Source: Engraulis encrasicolus (lineage: Eukaryota; Chordata; Actinopteri; Clupeiformes; Engraulidae). From it: a stretch of 64,000 bases of DNA. The position numbers and the translations under genes were made by a program. Each line of letters starts with the position of its first letter. The first letter of the stretch is position 1. Location: assembly GCF_034702125.1 (NCBI RefSeq), contig NC_085872.1, positions 24,994,502 to 25,058,501 on the forward strand. Reading direction: 5' to 3'. Below are positions 1 through 30,740 of the stretch, one piece after another. The notes below the pieces were generated by a model. The model was not told the origin of the DNA. It made no database searches and saw only the letters and a list, made by a program, of their open reading frames with translations.

Positions 1-558
1 AAAATAGGCTCTGTCATTTCTTTTTTTTTCTCTTTACTTCTGGCGAAACAGTGCTGGCTTTAAAGGATAGAAATACCAAGGTGTTTACCACAGCCCTCAG
101 ACATCTTGTTGAAATACTATGGACTGCAGCCTGTCAGATGGTTGAGCAATATTACCAGCAAAATATTTGTTCTTTAAAAAAAAAAAAAAAAAGATGAATC
201 AGATGCTGTGAGGTCAAGTACTGATGTCGTCTTGCATACTGCCTCGAATTTTGAAGTGAACAGCTTTGAGGAGTTTACATCTAGTTATTGTCTCATCTAT
301 AATGCCGCTTAATGGCTGTCACTGCAATAACAAAGTGGGAAAAGATTGTCCATATTGAAAAGACTTATTTCATTCAAAGAGCTCTGAGCAAAGATAATAG
401 GCAATACCTGTTGCCTCATTGCATAGGCTCTCTCTGACGAGCAGCTGCACATAGTTCACACTTGGTTCACCTACACAAAAACACCATATTCCTGTGCGTG
501 CCTTTTGTGCTTCCCTTTTGTCTCCCTTGACTGACCACTCCAAGGCAGAGCCCTAACT

Positions 559-914
559 CAGTGGTTCCCAACCTATGGGTCGGGACCCAACCTGGGACCT
601 ATGGGTCGCCAAAGATCCACAGAGGGTCGCAGAGCCCTCTTGATTTTAGGGAGTTTAATTTAAATACCTTATATAGCCCATGTTGACTAACTGACAAAGC
701 ATAATATATGCATTGAAGCAACAAATTGTAAGTGCTACATCAAACATTTATTCTATATTTGACCGAAGACAAATTGAGGAATAAAATAACTAAAATGAGT
801 TTTCGCAGGAAACAGAGAGCATCATGTGACTCCCTCTCGTGCGGGTGCTCGAGCGGTTGGGTCACCAAAGCTTACAAAAGTAAAAACCCTGAAGAAAAAG
901 GTTGGGAACCACTG
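559..914. mobile_element. hAT-type MITE, 356 bp
   Basis: The ends are perfect inverted repeats (CAGTGGTTCCCAACCT and AGGTTGGGAACCACTG). The flanks are an 8-bp near-duplication, ccctaact at 551-558 and acctaact at 915-922. CAG...CTG ends and 8-bp target duplications are typical of hAT transposons. No transposase is encoded, so it is a non-autonomous copy inside inhba intron 1. Confidence 0.85.
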
Positions 915-2166
915 ACCTAACTAATATATCTGACCACACAAGACCACTTGTAAAGGCCAGTTGCGAAGCCGTACAGAAGTAAAGAGAGAGAGAGGGCCGT
1001 GTGAAAAGGCTGGCAGTCTGGCAGTCTATCTCTGCCTATGAGATCACAGAGGGGGTCCAAAACTGCGTAGATGCGCAACGTAGTGTAATCATTAACCAAA
1101 AACTATTTGACTCTCACGTAGGGGACTTGTTGCACAAATATCTGACCGTCTGTCTGTGTCTCTTTTTCATGAATGAACAAACAACATGAATTGAATAGTT
1201 TGGGAAAACGACGAGGCTTCCAGCCCGAAAGCTCAGGAGGATAGCATCACAGCTGTAAAGCTAGAGTGGGAGAAAAGCATCCTCATCGCACTTGGAACAG
1301 ATCAGCAGTGACATCGGAATGTCATTAATGATGTTTTTTTGATTCAGAGAAATGGGAAAGACTCTTTCTTTTTCTCTCCCTCTCTCTCCCTCTCTCTCTC
1401 CATCTCTCTCTCACACTCTCTCTCTCTCCCGCCATCCCAGTCTTTTCTTGTCGTTCCCTTCAGTGAGTGCGGACACTTTCAAAGAAACCCCCTCCATTCC
1501 CAGCTCAGCCAACACAGCCCAGAGTAATTACTGGGCCCCATATTTTGATGAATGGAGCAATTATGCCTGGCTAACAACCCTGTGGGTTTTGTATAGGGCT
1601 CAAACCCAGCAACCCCTCCTCTGAGCATCGTTAACGCCCACCGGCTTCGTCAAGAGCCTTTAAGGGGGCCTTTTTTAATCTAAGGTTCATTCAAAAGGGT
1701 TATTTATAGCAACACACCATTATGCACATTTATGCAAGCAAATGGCCGGCAAACAATATGCCGTAACATGCATTCCTGATGTGGCCACCAGAACACAAAG
1801 CTGATAGATGCAATTAAACGGCAAGCATTCTCATTAGGCACGGGTAGCACGGGGGACGTTTCGCTGGTCGGTCAGTCAGTGGGCGCGAGATGCGTATTGA
1901 CAAATGCCATGCTATGTTTAGCAACACACACCCCACAAAACATCCATACGTCATATAGCCTTTTGCTGGATCCTAGTGTCAGCAGAGGTTAGAGAGACTA
2001 GATATACAGTTGTGTGACAGCCACGCGGAGCCGAGCCTAAAACCGCAGAGTAAATGGGGACCATCTGGGTTTTTTTCTTTCATACTCAACCGCCCTGCAT
2101 TCAAAGTGGAAGATGGGGAAGATGGTCTTTCCAAAGCATGACTTGAACCCATACAGATTCACTCAG

Positions 2167-2170
<4 letters not shown>

Positions 2171-2247
<77 letters not shown>
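2171..2247. repeat. (CT)n microsatellite
   Basis: Nearly pure CT dinucleotide run inside inhba intron 1. Apparent long ORFs across it (poly Ser-Leu) are artefacts. Confidence 0.95.
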
Positions 2248-2250
<3 letters not shown>

Positions 2251-2570
2251 AGATATCAAGAGGTTTCCAGACAAATGGTCGAACCCATCACTTCAGTTAT
2301 TATGGCCTCTACTATGACAAAAAAAACAATGGTCGAAATGTCAAAGTATTTTTTAAGAGAAGTCAGAGTTCTGTGCTAACAGATAGATAGATTTTCTCAG
2401 GTCAGAGAAATCTGTTGTTGGGAGCTAGTTAAGGAGGAAATCATTTTTTCCGCTTTGCATCAAGAGCACAGTAGGCTCCGCAGTGGTAACAGCCTGCCCA
2501 GAGTGACGGCAGCAATGCAGCTCACATCTGTAGCGCATTTGTCCTCTCCTGTGAAACACAGTGGCATTTC

Positions 2571-2576
<6 letters not shown>

Positions 2577-2656
<80 letters not shown>
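2577..2656. repeat. (CT)n microsatellite
   Basis: Second nearly pure CT run in inhba intron 1, about 330 bp from the first. Confidence 0.95.
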
Positions 2657-2659
<3 letters not shown>

Positions 2660-2841
2660 ACTGCTCCTCTAGTTTGCCTCGTTCTGTCAATTTTCACTCT
2701 CTGCCTCCTCTTTTTCTCACATCCCTCTCTCACACACTCTTTCATGCATTCACATTTGATTCGCTTTTTTTCCACGTCTCAGGGAAGCTCAACTCCAGAC
2801 AGTCTCTCACTCACCCATACGGCACATTCATGAACACGAAC

Positions 2842-3003
<162 letters not shown>

Positions 3004-3741
3004 TCAGAAGCCTGTAGCCCCCATATTTGTTTTTAATAATCTTTCCTCAGGAGAGGCTGTGAGAAGTCGTACTCGACATCCGGCAACATCTGTTGCCTCG
3101 GACGCTTACAGCACACATGGTGCTCCCTCCCCATGCTTGGCCAGATACTTCAGCCAGCTCTCAAGCTTTAGCTAACATTTCACTGCTTGCAAATTTTTAA
3201 ATGTACACGTATAAACATTTTTTTCCCTCATAAAATCTTTTTCAAGTCTCGCACAAAAGGGCTGTTCACCACAGGGGCACTGGTTAATAATCACGCATAG
3301 GATTCTGTGAACTATGCCGCAAACATGAATTCTAGAACTTAATCCTTGCTCCCTTGACCAAAAAAATCCTGAATCAAGTAACGTGAAATTGCTGTGACAC
3401 ATTCCTGTTATCAGATTTCAGCTTTCAGGTGTGCCCCAGTGTGCACTTCAATATCAACAGGCGGCTGTGCATGTTTCATCCAGTATACCCTAATCTTTTC
3501 AACAGGTGTGTCTCAGCTCTGTGGACAATGTGCTCATGTTGTGCCAACATGCCCAAATCCTCTTTGACTAACATGGTAACTGCATTTTCTTTTCCTTACG
3601 TCCCGGGCACAGTTCCTTTCACAGTCATACAACCCTGCAACACATATAGGCACACTCTGTCTCTCTCCGTCACAGAAACATACGCCAACACACACTCACA
3701 CTCACACTCGCACAGACACATGCACAGTGCTCCAAACTTAC

Positions 3742-4315
3742 CAGGCTCGGCGAAGGTGATGATCTCGGCGGGCTGCTCGTCGCCCATCCCTCCCTGTGAG
3801 TGTCCGAGCCCGGCGGCGTCGTCCTCCATCTCCACGGAGCCGTCTTCTCCCACGCGGCCCACGTGCAGCTTGCGGATGGCGTTGAGCAGTGCGGCGCGCG
3901 GCACGGGCCGGGTGATGTTGGGCCGCGTGCTCAGGTGCAGCATGTTGAGGATGTGCCTCTTCACCGCCTCCACCATGTCCACCTGCTGCTGCGGCGCCGC
4001 CGTCTCCGCCTGCTCGCGCTGCACCTGGGCCAGCGCGCACGACGGGCAGAGCGCCTCGCCGCCCTCGGACCCTGCCCCTGCCCCTGCCCCTGCTCCGACA
4101 CCTGCTGCCCCTGTTCCCGCCCCGGCTGCTGCTGCTGCTGCTGCCCCTGTGTCTGCCTGCTTGGAGTCTGGGGGCGGCTGCTGCTGCTGCGGCTGCTGAG
4201 GTGGTGCCCGGCCCTGCTCCACTCCCTCCACAACGCCCAGCGCAGGGCTGCAGTCGCAGGAGAGGAGCCCGGAGACAAGCAACAACATTCCCGTCATCAA
4301 GGTGAGAGCAGACAT
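3742..4315 (-). CDS. inhba: inhibin beta A chain (activin A), coding exon 1 (partial gene)
   Basis: First coding exon of the TGF-beta-superfamily subunit that dimerises to activin A or inhibin A, a secreted regulator of FSH and of development. The ATG at 4315-4313 opens a hydrophobic signal peptide (core about residues 5-19). Then come a Gln/Pro tract (about 39-49), an Ala/Gly run (about 57-82), a CPSC motif (90-93), and the conserved activin propeptide block MVEAVKRHILNMLHL (114-128) with a glycosylation site at N133 (NIT). The exon ends at EIITFAEP plus one base, followed by a good donor GTAAGT (complement of 3736-3741), so 191 codons plus one base are present. MVEAVK and EIITFAE separate beta A from beta B. 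The mature domain is in a later exon outside the window. The low-complexity middle is longer than I know from mammals. Confidence 0.93.
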
Positions 4316-5110
4316 CCTTGCGTCTGGGAGTAAGCGAGTAGGTAAGTAACTAAGTAAAGAGCGAGATAGATGAAGATGTACGGGACGGCCGCGGATGGTC
4401 TCTCTGTCACACTGGTGCTGAGTTTTACAGCAGCACTGGCGATGCAGGTTTACAAACAGTTCTCTAATTAGCGACTTAGAGGATGGACACTGATGTGCGA
4501 GAGGAGCGCAAGAAGAAGAAGAACAACAAGAATAACAAGAAGGACTATAAGGAAATCAAAAACAGGAGGATAATTCCTTTCTCTGGAAAGTCATGGCTCT
4601 GAAGTGGTCAAAGCTCAGGAGTTAGTGGCGGCCGGTCTGTGGCTGTCTGTCAGTTTTGGTCCAGCTCAGGCAGTGGTGTGTGTGTGCGGGTCAGATCTGC
4701 TCCGAGTTCTTCGTGATCTTCTTTAAATCGGTCTATTTCTCTCTATCGATCTGTGAGATCAGGTTCGAGGCTGAGCCTTGACGCCTTGGCAGTGGTGCGC
4801 GTAGTCCCACGTGATGATTGAGGTGGTGGTCCAGATGACTGGTGCTGCCGGTAGAAGTGCTCCTTGCTGTGGGATCCTGCTGTTGAGTTGAGAGAGAGCG
4901 GTTTGCAGCAGAGGTGCAGAGCTCTGGAGAAGCCACACTGAGCACGGCTCACTCTGCCGGAGTTCAATGGTTTTGTGGGAAGTGGGCAGGGTTACACAGC
5001 TTCCTGACTCTGAATCTCTCTCTCTCTTTCTCTCTCTCTCTTTCTTTCTCTCTCACACACAACACACACACTCTCTCTCTCTCTCCCTCTGTGTGTCTCT
5101 CTCTTTCACT
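4316..5110 (-). promoter_or_regulatory. inhba: inhba 5' UTR and proximal upstream region
   Basis: Sequence immediately upstream of the inhba start codon. It includes a purine-rich AAG/AAC tract around 4500-4560 and, further upstream, a CT/CA-rich repeat block (about 5016-5107). No TATA box or transcription start could be fixed by eye, so the border between 5' UTR and promoter is unknown. Confidence 0.4.
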
Positions 5111-8100
5111 GTCTCCACACTGTTTGGAGCTTCTCTCGTCTCTCTCCCTGTAATTATACCTTCCTCCCTCCTTCATTCCTCCCTCTCTCCCTCCCAGTCT
5201 ATTACTATTTCTCTGCTCTTCTTCTGAGTCACCAACCCCTCCTACAGTGAACTGGTGAACGGCTCCACCACGGTTGAACTTCTACATCATGGAAGACATC
5301 TCCAAAAGGATATCCTTGTCCTCTCTTCAAATACATCCTAATTTCCCTTTATTTTCCTCTATTTTAGAGAGAATGTGTAGGAATAAAATATGTAGTTTGT
5401 GGTTGCTCAAGGAGGACCAAACTTGTTTGTTGTGTTTGTCTATTAATAAGATCCAGATTAAGAATGTCAACGTCCCTCACCAGAAAAAAACAAACATTTA
5501 AAAGAGTTTAGCTATCTCCATATTCTCAGTTCTTGAAATACCTATGCTATGTGTGCCGTGCCGTAAGCGATTCAGACGGACTCACTCTGTAGCCCAGTAA
5601 GCCCATCACCAACTCCCTCTAGTGGTCATAATTCAGAAGCAACAAATGTCAGTGTTCTTTTAAAGTGTTGAGCATCTAAATAACACAATACTATTTAAAA
5701 AAGAGTGTGATTTGATGGCAGACTATGATTTCTATAGTAACACAAAAAAACAACTTTTTTCGATCCTCTAAAAGTGTTTGTTTAGGAAATATAGGATGTA
5801 GCTCAAAAATATCTCATGGGACAACAAATGGGATTTGAACATATTATACCTTGCCATCATACCCGGGTGTGTGCAAAATGTAAAACGTGTATGTCAGCCT
5901 CTGAAAACTGGTGAAAGTTTGGTGCATGTTCTGGCCCTGTCTCTCCTTTGCAGTCTCTGACTCTTGCTCTCCCTTTCTGTTTCTCCAGCTCCCTTCTTCT
6001 CTCTTCCTCTCTTCCTCTCTCTCTCTCCCTCTTTCCCTCTCTACATTAGTATGCGTGCATGTGTAAGACAGACAAACAAAGAAAGAACACGCCTATTCCT
6101 CTGGAGAAAATGTGTATGTCTGTAGCCCCTGCAGTACATGTGTGTGAGCTCGCTTCAGTCCAGATGTGTCGAAATGAACTGGGCCTGATCCCACTGGCTG
6201 CATGCAGACTTTATTTCCCTGAGGGGCCACAAACCATCATCACTGTCTGCTTTTAAAATAGAAGTTTATGTGAGACTAGCTACAGGAACTGATACTACTC
6301 AAAAACTCCCCTACGTTACGATAGCATCATTCCTTTTGTTGAGCGAGTAGGCCATTTATTTTTGTTGTTTTGTTGGGGTGACAGAGTTTTGGCTTAAGAG
6401 TGACAGTCCAGCGGAATTAGACATTGCAGTGACCGGAGATATTTGGTCTCATTCTATTTTGAGTCGAGCAGATGTACATGATGCATTTCAGGCCAATACA
6501 AGTTGAGAAGATAATTCAACGCTGATGTTTATCGCACTATAGCACATAGAATAAATATGAGTGAACAGAATAAACGGTTCATTCATACCAGAATAAAGGA
6601 CTAAATGATGAATGTCTGAAAAGTTTCACTTTTTAGACACATGTTCATCTAATACACCATTTGTTGCAAACTCGAATGGTGGTAGTTCAAAGGTGAAACT
6701 CTCTCATGCTGCATGTGGGCTCACAGGGCCTAAGGATCCCAGGCCCTTTGGTCTTCACGCTGCATTTACTGTCATCTCTCTGTGTTTATTGCCTGTTAGA
6801 CATATTTCCAACACACATGGGAACTCTTTTTCAACTCTTGGGCTGAGGACACAGGTACATCTCATCTATTAGGCGAAAGTCAATAGGCTACAGTGTCCTT
6901 TCAATCACCTTGAAGATTGACAGGACTTACCATTTTGTCCTCTTAGGTGCTGTTTCCACATAGTGGGATATTTTTGGAAAGCGCATTGGTTTTGACCTTC
7001 CATCTCCACGTAAACAGAGTTTTAAAATCCACATATCAAAAATACGGCAGCACCTTAAACAGCACCTTAAACTGACAGTCAAAAAACTCAGTTGGCAAGT
7101 ACCTGGGTGTACTCATTGACTCTGGCGTACAATGTGGCAGATGAACAAAGTATTTGGTTACTGCTTTATTTTACTTGGGATAACTACAAAACTGATGAGT
7201 TACTATCAAAGACCCACGGCAGAATTAGACTAGATTTATATACATTTTTAACTTATGGCATATGCTTTACAGATAATTGTGCCAAGCATCACTTCACAAG
7301 GTACAATTAGCTCAAAATGCAGCAGCCAAATGTTGAATTGTAGATCAAGACAGCACATTACACATGTCAGCACACTGCACAATTTATAACGGAATAATAT
7401 ACTGGCTTACATAGGATAATAGGTGATTTAAAGTATATTTTTCAGTGCTTTGAACTTGCATTTTTGACAATGTGGCGTAACCCCAAAAGAAGAAGGTTGA
7501 ATGTTAAATAAGGTCATATTTTAACGGTTATCAGCTCTTTTTGGACAATGTTCATTTTTACACTAGTTTCTTAAAGATTCATCTAATGCATAGAACATTC
7601 ATGTCCACTGCTTCTCCTGTTTTTGAATCATACGGTTTCCCTGCAGCCTTAAGGAAATCTGATGAGACAGCGCAGACACTTAACCATGTTACAGCTTTCA
7701 TGAAACCAACTCATAGTTTGGCTCTATCAACCAATGTAATGTCAGACCTGTGTCATTAAGGACTTTCCTAAGTAGAAACTTCACTTTTCACTTAAAAATC
7801 AGACTTGAGCCCCTATTAGGGCAACATCCTCATTGTGAATAGTTGTTAGTCATAAAGACATCCGTAACAGCCAGACTTAGCAACTTCTTTCCCTTTTACA
7901 TTATTCAGCTCTTAGTCAGCTGTAGCCTCAGGAACTTGTCTGATATCTCGTCTGATCTAAGGTGATACAAGCATAACACAACAGATGAATGTATCATCGT
8001 CGTCACTTGGACCTATTCTTAGCCTCCACATGTTTTGCAGAGGCAGGGAAGTGTGTGTGCGTGCCTGCGTGTGTGTGTGTGTGTATATACGTCGTGAGTC

Positions 8101-9400
8101 TGCTGGGGTTTTTTTTATATATTATTCGCTTCAGTGCATCACTCATATGAAAGCATTGTCACACATCCCACTGCACCGTCCTGTTCTGACAGCGCTACCT
8201 CCACGCGCTCAGGCCGCCGCAGATGGAGGCTGGGGAAATGAGTAAGAGCTGAGGAGAGTGGTCAGTTCCTCTCATCACGAGCCACCAACTCCTGCATCAC
8301 CCCGTTTCCTCCTAGCGAGGCTGCTAGGTTTTTTTTTTCCCCCACCACAGATCTCGATGAGTTGTAGTTTACACCCAACCAGGGAGCCCCCCTAGAGCTG
8401 GGTTTTAAGAATTTATGTATGCATGGACTAATGGATGGATCTACTAATAGGGACGAGAACTTTTGCACAGACAGAAAAAGGTTTTGTGTTTTAGCCTCAG
8501 TTTGAACTCTTCTGTGTGCTGAGAGCAAAACCACACAAAAGGCTTACTCCGCAACTGACTGCCAGCCCTAGAGCAGTCAGATGCTTTTAAGCCCCTCCTC
8601 GTACCCACAGATATCTAAACACATTCTTTCGTCTCTACCACACATGGCAAACGTGGACTTGTTGAGTTTTTATGCAGGGCCGGAAAAACCTGGCTCCCGC
8701 AAAGAGGTGGGCGCGAGGGTGTTTTTTGGCAGGGAGAGTTCCCTCTTCCACCAACCACCGCTGCCACTTCTCGCCATTTCGCACTCTCTCAGTGAATCAG
8801 CCGAGCCAGCCGTGGAGCGTAGTGTAGTGAGTAGGCGGGATCCCTTGCTGGCCTCTCTCGCATCACTCTCTGTCCCCGAACGCAAAGGCTTTCATCATTG
8901 CCTTCGCTCGGCGACTGACTAATGCTCCCTCTCGCCCGTTCATGCCCTCCCCCCATCCTCCCCCCCCCCCCCTCCACAGTATCATCACCATCACCTAGCG
9001 CATCTTCACCCCATCCCACCCGACCCATCCCCCAACCCCCACCACCTCTCCCCCCCCCCCCCCCCGCCACCCACCTCTCCATTCCTGGCCCTTCATCTCG
9101 CATCTATACCTTTCTCCTCCAGACGCAGAGCGTTTCATCTCCCGCCATGTCAGCGGTGACTCACCTCATAATTAGTCTGTTCCGTCCTCCCACCTGCCTC
9201 TCTCTCTGAGGCGCACGCGGCCTTAATGTCTCCCCCAGTGCTCACAGGCCAGGAGTCAGCCAGCCAGCCGGCCACCGGCCACTGCTGCCTGCCGCAAACC
9301 TCTGACGCCCATCACCTGTGGGCCGCTCGCTCGCTCGCTCAACTGGATGGGGCCAGACTCTGGACGTCAGGCGCTCCCACTCTCGCTGCCGGCTATTTTT

Positions 9401-9457
9401 TTCTCTTCTCTTCTCTTCTCTTCTCTTCTCTTCTCTTCTCTTCTCTTCTCTTCTCTT
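9401..9457. repeat. (TTCTC)n pentanucleotide repeat
   Basis: Perfect TTCTC tandem run of about eleven units in the intergenic region. Confidence 0.95.
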
Positions 9458-9655
9458 CGCCCTTTTCTCTATTTGTGTGTGTGTGTGTTTTTTTTCCCAT
9501 CCGCCAAAATGAAATACACTGCTTCCCCTGAGGACCCCAGGGGATTACGCAACGCTGATTGGCTGATATAGTGACGCACACTGATGAGGCAATACAGCGC
9601 CACCTTCCACCTGACTGAAGGGACATCTCTACCTCCACCACTGCCCTCCCTCCCT

Positions 9656-9828
<173 letters not shown>

Positions 9829-11254
9829 CCCTGCACTGGCATGAGTCAGGCTGTGAGCCCACCTGTCGCACATGCGTCGGACTCTCCAGAGCATTTCCGT
9901 CAACGTCCAAGAGGCACGAGTCTGTGCATGTGGGTGGTTGACGGTGTGTCCTGACTGACTTACAGACGCGCGATCGCACGTACGCACACACAAGCGCTCG
10001 TTCGCTCACACACGCTCACTCACACAGCTGCTCACACACAACCGGGGGAAAGCCTCAGGAAGTGTGGGAGACACACATACGTCAAACTGACCACCTGGAG
10101 TGCGCGGAAGGATCCCGGAGTTGACGAATGTTTAGAGAGATCACAGTGTATCGTCTAGCCGACTCAACCCCGTGGCAATAAACTCTCCCTCTTTAGTAAT
10201 AAAAGGAACAGCCGCAACACACCAGATCAACTGACTTGAAGTTCGCAGCAAGAATTCATCAAAAGGCCGCCAGCAGGAGTCCTAGCAGACCACACCAGAC
10301 AATTAATCACTTAGTAATCCTCATTTCTTAAAGACAGATATAGAAGCTTTCACGTCTGATGACTCATCTTGGTAACAACACAAACACACACACCCTCACT
10401 CACTCGCAGTAGACGTGGTTTTTGAAGTCATCCATTACTAACAGCGCCTCACGTGTCGCACCTTCGGCAGGAAGCAGATGGCAGGCCAGCATGAGTGATG
10501 TCAGAGCGCAGGGGGAGAGCGGAGCGCGGCGAGCGGAGCAGAGTCTCCATTTTGTTGCTACCCGCGCCGCTGAGTCAGAGGGGGCGGCTGGGCTGGCGGA
10601 GGACGGGATCAGGAAACCCTCTCTTAGTCGTGTGTCACGTCGGCTATATGCGGCCCGAGGCAGGGGAGAGCTGAGCGGCCCGGTGGGAGGACTTGCTGAT
10701 TCACGTCGCCATGCTTGGGGGGGGGGTCTCTGGAGTTGGCCCACTACACTGCATTGCACTGCACTGCACTGGGGGGCCCCTCGGACCGCTGAGCCTCACT
10801 CATACTGATAAGACCACTAGGATCCCTGCTGCTACTGCTGGTATTACGGTACAGGGGATTGCTGGCAGACACCCTTTGGGGTCACCATGAGTAAGCATGA
10901 GGTGGGTTCCTGTGAGTGACCATACATGACATCACTGAGCATCACTGAGCTTTGTTCAGTAGTCGGTGTTGAATTTGAGTAGAGCGTGGAAAACTTAATA
11001 TTAGTGTGGAAATTCACTTTCTCCACAATCTTCAAAACATGCATTGTTTTGTTTTCTTTCTAGTCAGGAAGCATTCTTCTCTGTGGTATTGGGGTAGGCC
11101 CCCACTGGCAGGCAGTTTCAAGTTTTGAAAGAAAAATATGACCAACGCGCCCAGGCATGTCTGTGGACCAAGATCACCCTCTAGTGGCCAACTGTCACTC
11201 CCAGAAAAAGAGAAAGAAAAAAAGAGAGAAAGCAATCAAACAAAGTCATGAGCT

Positions 11255-12965
11255 AAATATATTTTAAATACATTTATTATTCTTTTCAACACATCAGATG
11301 ATGATGATCTTTCCACAGTGGAACAAAATAAACATTTACACATTATTTTACAGAAATCACTTCCAACAACTGGCTGGCACAAAAGATGGGAGGATATGGG
11401 TAATTTGTACACAGCTTGGCTTATAAATGATGATTTCAGACATAACAAGCTCCTATAACTAACATCATCCAAATGGCTGGAAGCTCTGGCACTCATGACA
11501 TCAAATCTCATCTGAAGGCCTTGACGTCTCTCCACTAAGTTGCATCTTCTGTGCAAAGACACATCAGATGAACATCACCACCAACTTAAGCTTAAAACAG
11601 GATCGAACTAAAATGGGATTCCAGGAACAAAAACAACACTAATTCTCTGACCTGAGTGAGTTACCAATAACTTCCAGGAACTCTCAAATGAAACTTGGTT
11701 TACACAAAGAAGAAAGAATGACTTTGCTTGTGTATCTGTATCGTCAGTGGAGTGATTGTTAAGTGCATGTTAATTGATCAACTTAAAAATAACAGGGACA
11801 TCAAGAATCCTAACAAATAGGGACATTCCTAGAACCCCTGATGAACACCCTGATGACTACAATATTTGTTTATGAATTAAAAATCAATCTGAGAGAAAAG
11901 CACAATTCAAAAGGAGGGGGTCTGTCGTGTCCATCCCATTGCCAAACATGTGTAACTCACTACAATAGGGTTTGCGTTTTTTGATTTTCAGTACATGTGC
12001 CAAGTGCTCAACTACCCTTGCAAGTGGAGCCTGATGGAAATGGAAATGTCTCTGTAAATGCAAACGCATGCAGTTCACAAGGTGTCACGAGATACCGTTA
12101 TTTTCCTTCTCATTCTCCCTGTCAAAGCAATACATTTATGCAGCCACTTCACAGAAGCAGTATATAGTATATCAGTGGTACACACTAACAAAATTGTAGT
12201 TTTAAATAATTAGGATTTTTGACTGATTCCATGAGTACATTCTCTGTCAATAGATGTGTTTAAATGCAAGTGCTTCTCCCCTGAATGAGCCGGTAAAGTT
12301 TCAGTCCTAGGTATGTAAGCATATGTACTATGACTGGGATGACCAGTCAAAAATCGACCAAGATCTTGAGGCGTTTGAGTAAAAATGTGGTGGTGAAATA
12401 TATAAATATACATACATACAGTATATGTATATTTTTTGTTTTGTTTTAGGTTTTGTTTGGAACTACAGTGTGCACTACAACAAAACAATTCACACCATTG
12501 CCTGCTGTCTCCTCTCGCAGCACACGTCATCAACAGCACAACAGACACAGAGCTAAAGTCATCCCTGCAAAGCACTGAAACCAACCTCCTGGGGAACACA
12601 GACATCTGACTTACTGGTGTCATGAGTGTCTCTTAACTGATTACTGACAAAGCAGATGTAGATATGGAAAAGTTCTCAACCACAAAGCATGGCCTTCCAC
12701 ATGTTGCCGTCCCTTACAAAACCAACTTCACATGGTCTCTCAACATCCGTGAGGGTCAAGGGACTCAGAAGGACTCTCAACTTGGCCATGGCTCATCCTC
12801 AACCTCATCTCCACATGTGTCTCTCCTAGCACCCAGGCCACTTCTCCTCATGGCTTTCAGCCCGTCATGTCTCACGTCTCCCCTTCGTGTGAAATCTCCC
12901 CCTGCAAAGGACAAGCAGGAGGAGGAGGAGGAAGAGGAGGAAGAGGAGGAGGAGGAGGAGGCCTT
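11255..12965 (-). other. afg3l2: afg3l2 3' untranslated region
   Basis: Runs from the stop codon of afg3l2 to just past the AATAAA signal at 11278-11273 (minus strand). A CTC/CTT-rich tract (complement of about 12917-12961) sits directly after the stop codon. The exact cleavage site is inferred to lie 10-25 bases beyond the signal. Confidence 0.6.
11273..11278 (-). terminator. afg3l2: polyadenylation signal AATAAA of afg3l2
   Basis: Canonical AATAAA on the minus strand, about 1.7 kb downstream of the afg3l2 stop, followed by an AT-rich stretch. It is a suitable signal at a plausible 3' UTR length. Usage was not tested. Confidence 0.55.
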
Positions 12966-30300
<17,335 letters not shown>

Positions 30301-30320
30301 AACAACCCTCTATTAGCGTC

Positions 30321-30407
30321 TCACAACTGAGACAGAAAATAAAGCAGAGACACGATTTGAGAAGAAGAGTTTTTGACACAATTCTCCTTCGCACCACTCT
30401 CCGCCAT
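30321..30407 (-). CDS. upstream ORF in the afg3l2 5' leader (28 codons)
   Basis: ATG at 30407-30405 (context GTGATGGCGG) opens a 28-residue frame ending TGA at 30323-30321, 20 bases before the afg3l2 ATG at 30300. It is in a different frame (107 bases upstream) and does not overlap the main ORF. It is only relevant if transcription starts upstream of 30407. The protein resembles nothing known to me, so any role would be translational control. Confidence 0.4.
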   Translation of the reverse strand: MAESGAKENCVKNSSSQIVSLLYFLSQL

Positions 30408-30440
30408 CACTAATCGACTACGTCACGACAGTTCCGGTTG
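30400..30440 (-). promoter_or_regulatory. afg3l2: probable afg3l2 core promoter (CRE, ETS and YY1-like motifs)
   Basis: Within 40 bases, minus-strand sense: CCGGAA (ETS type, complement of 30432-30437), TGACGTAG (CRE half-site, complement of about 30418-30425) and GATGGCGG (YY1-like, around 30401-30408). This combination is common in TATA-less promoters of mitochondrial genes. The start site was not measured. Confidence 0.5.
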
Positions 30441-30740
30441 GGTCTAAACAGCGCATGAGCGATGAGTGCAGGCAGGCATGCAGAACAACTTCAACTAGAG
30501 TTCTAATGTTACTTTCAGACCCCAGAAAAAGTGCCATGCTGCACCACCTAATGTTTTTTCCACAAGCACAACATTTAAAAAGAACAGTTAGAGAAGTCAC
30601 AATAAATTGCATTTTGAACATCTAGTTTATGTCATGTCAAAGAGGTGCAATAATTGGCCTAGTGGGAACTATTGTGTCCAATAAGCTAGGCCTACTGTTA
30701 GGAGAGCAGGGTCAATTAATGTTTTTCAGTACAAGTCATA

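Noticed and set aside
3429..4333. Plus-strand ORFs of 256 and 177 codons opposite inhba exon 1
   Set aside because: Shadow frames kept open by the GC-rich antisense of the real exon; no recognisable domain.
10887..10901. Candidate short first exon ATGAGTAAGCATGAG followed by GTGGGT
   Set aside because: Weak donor, no downstream exon before the converging afg3l2 3' UTR, no conserved residues.
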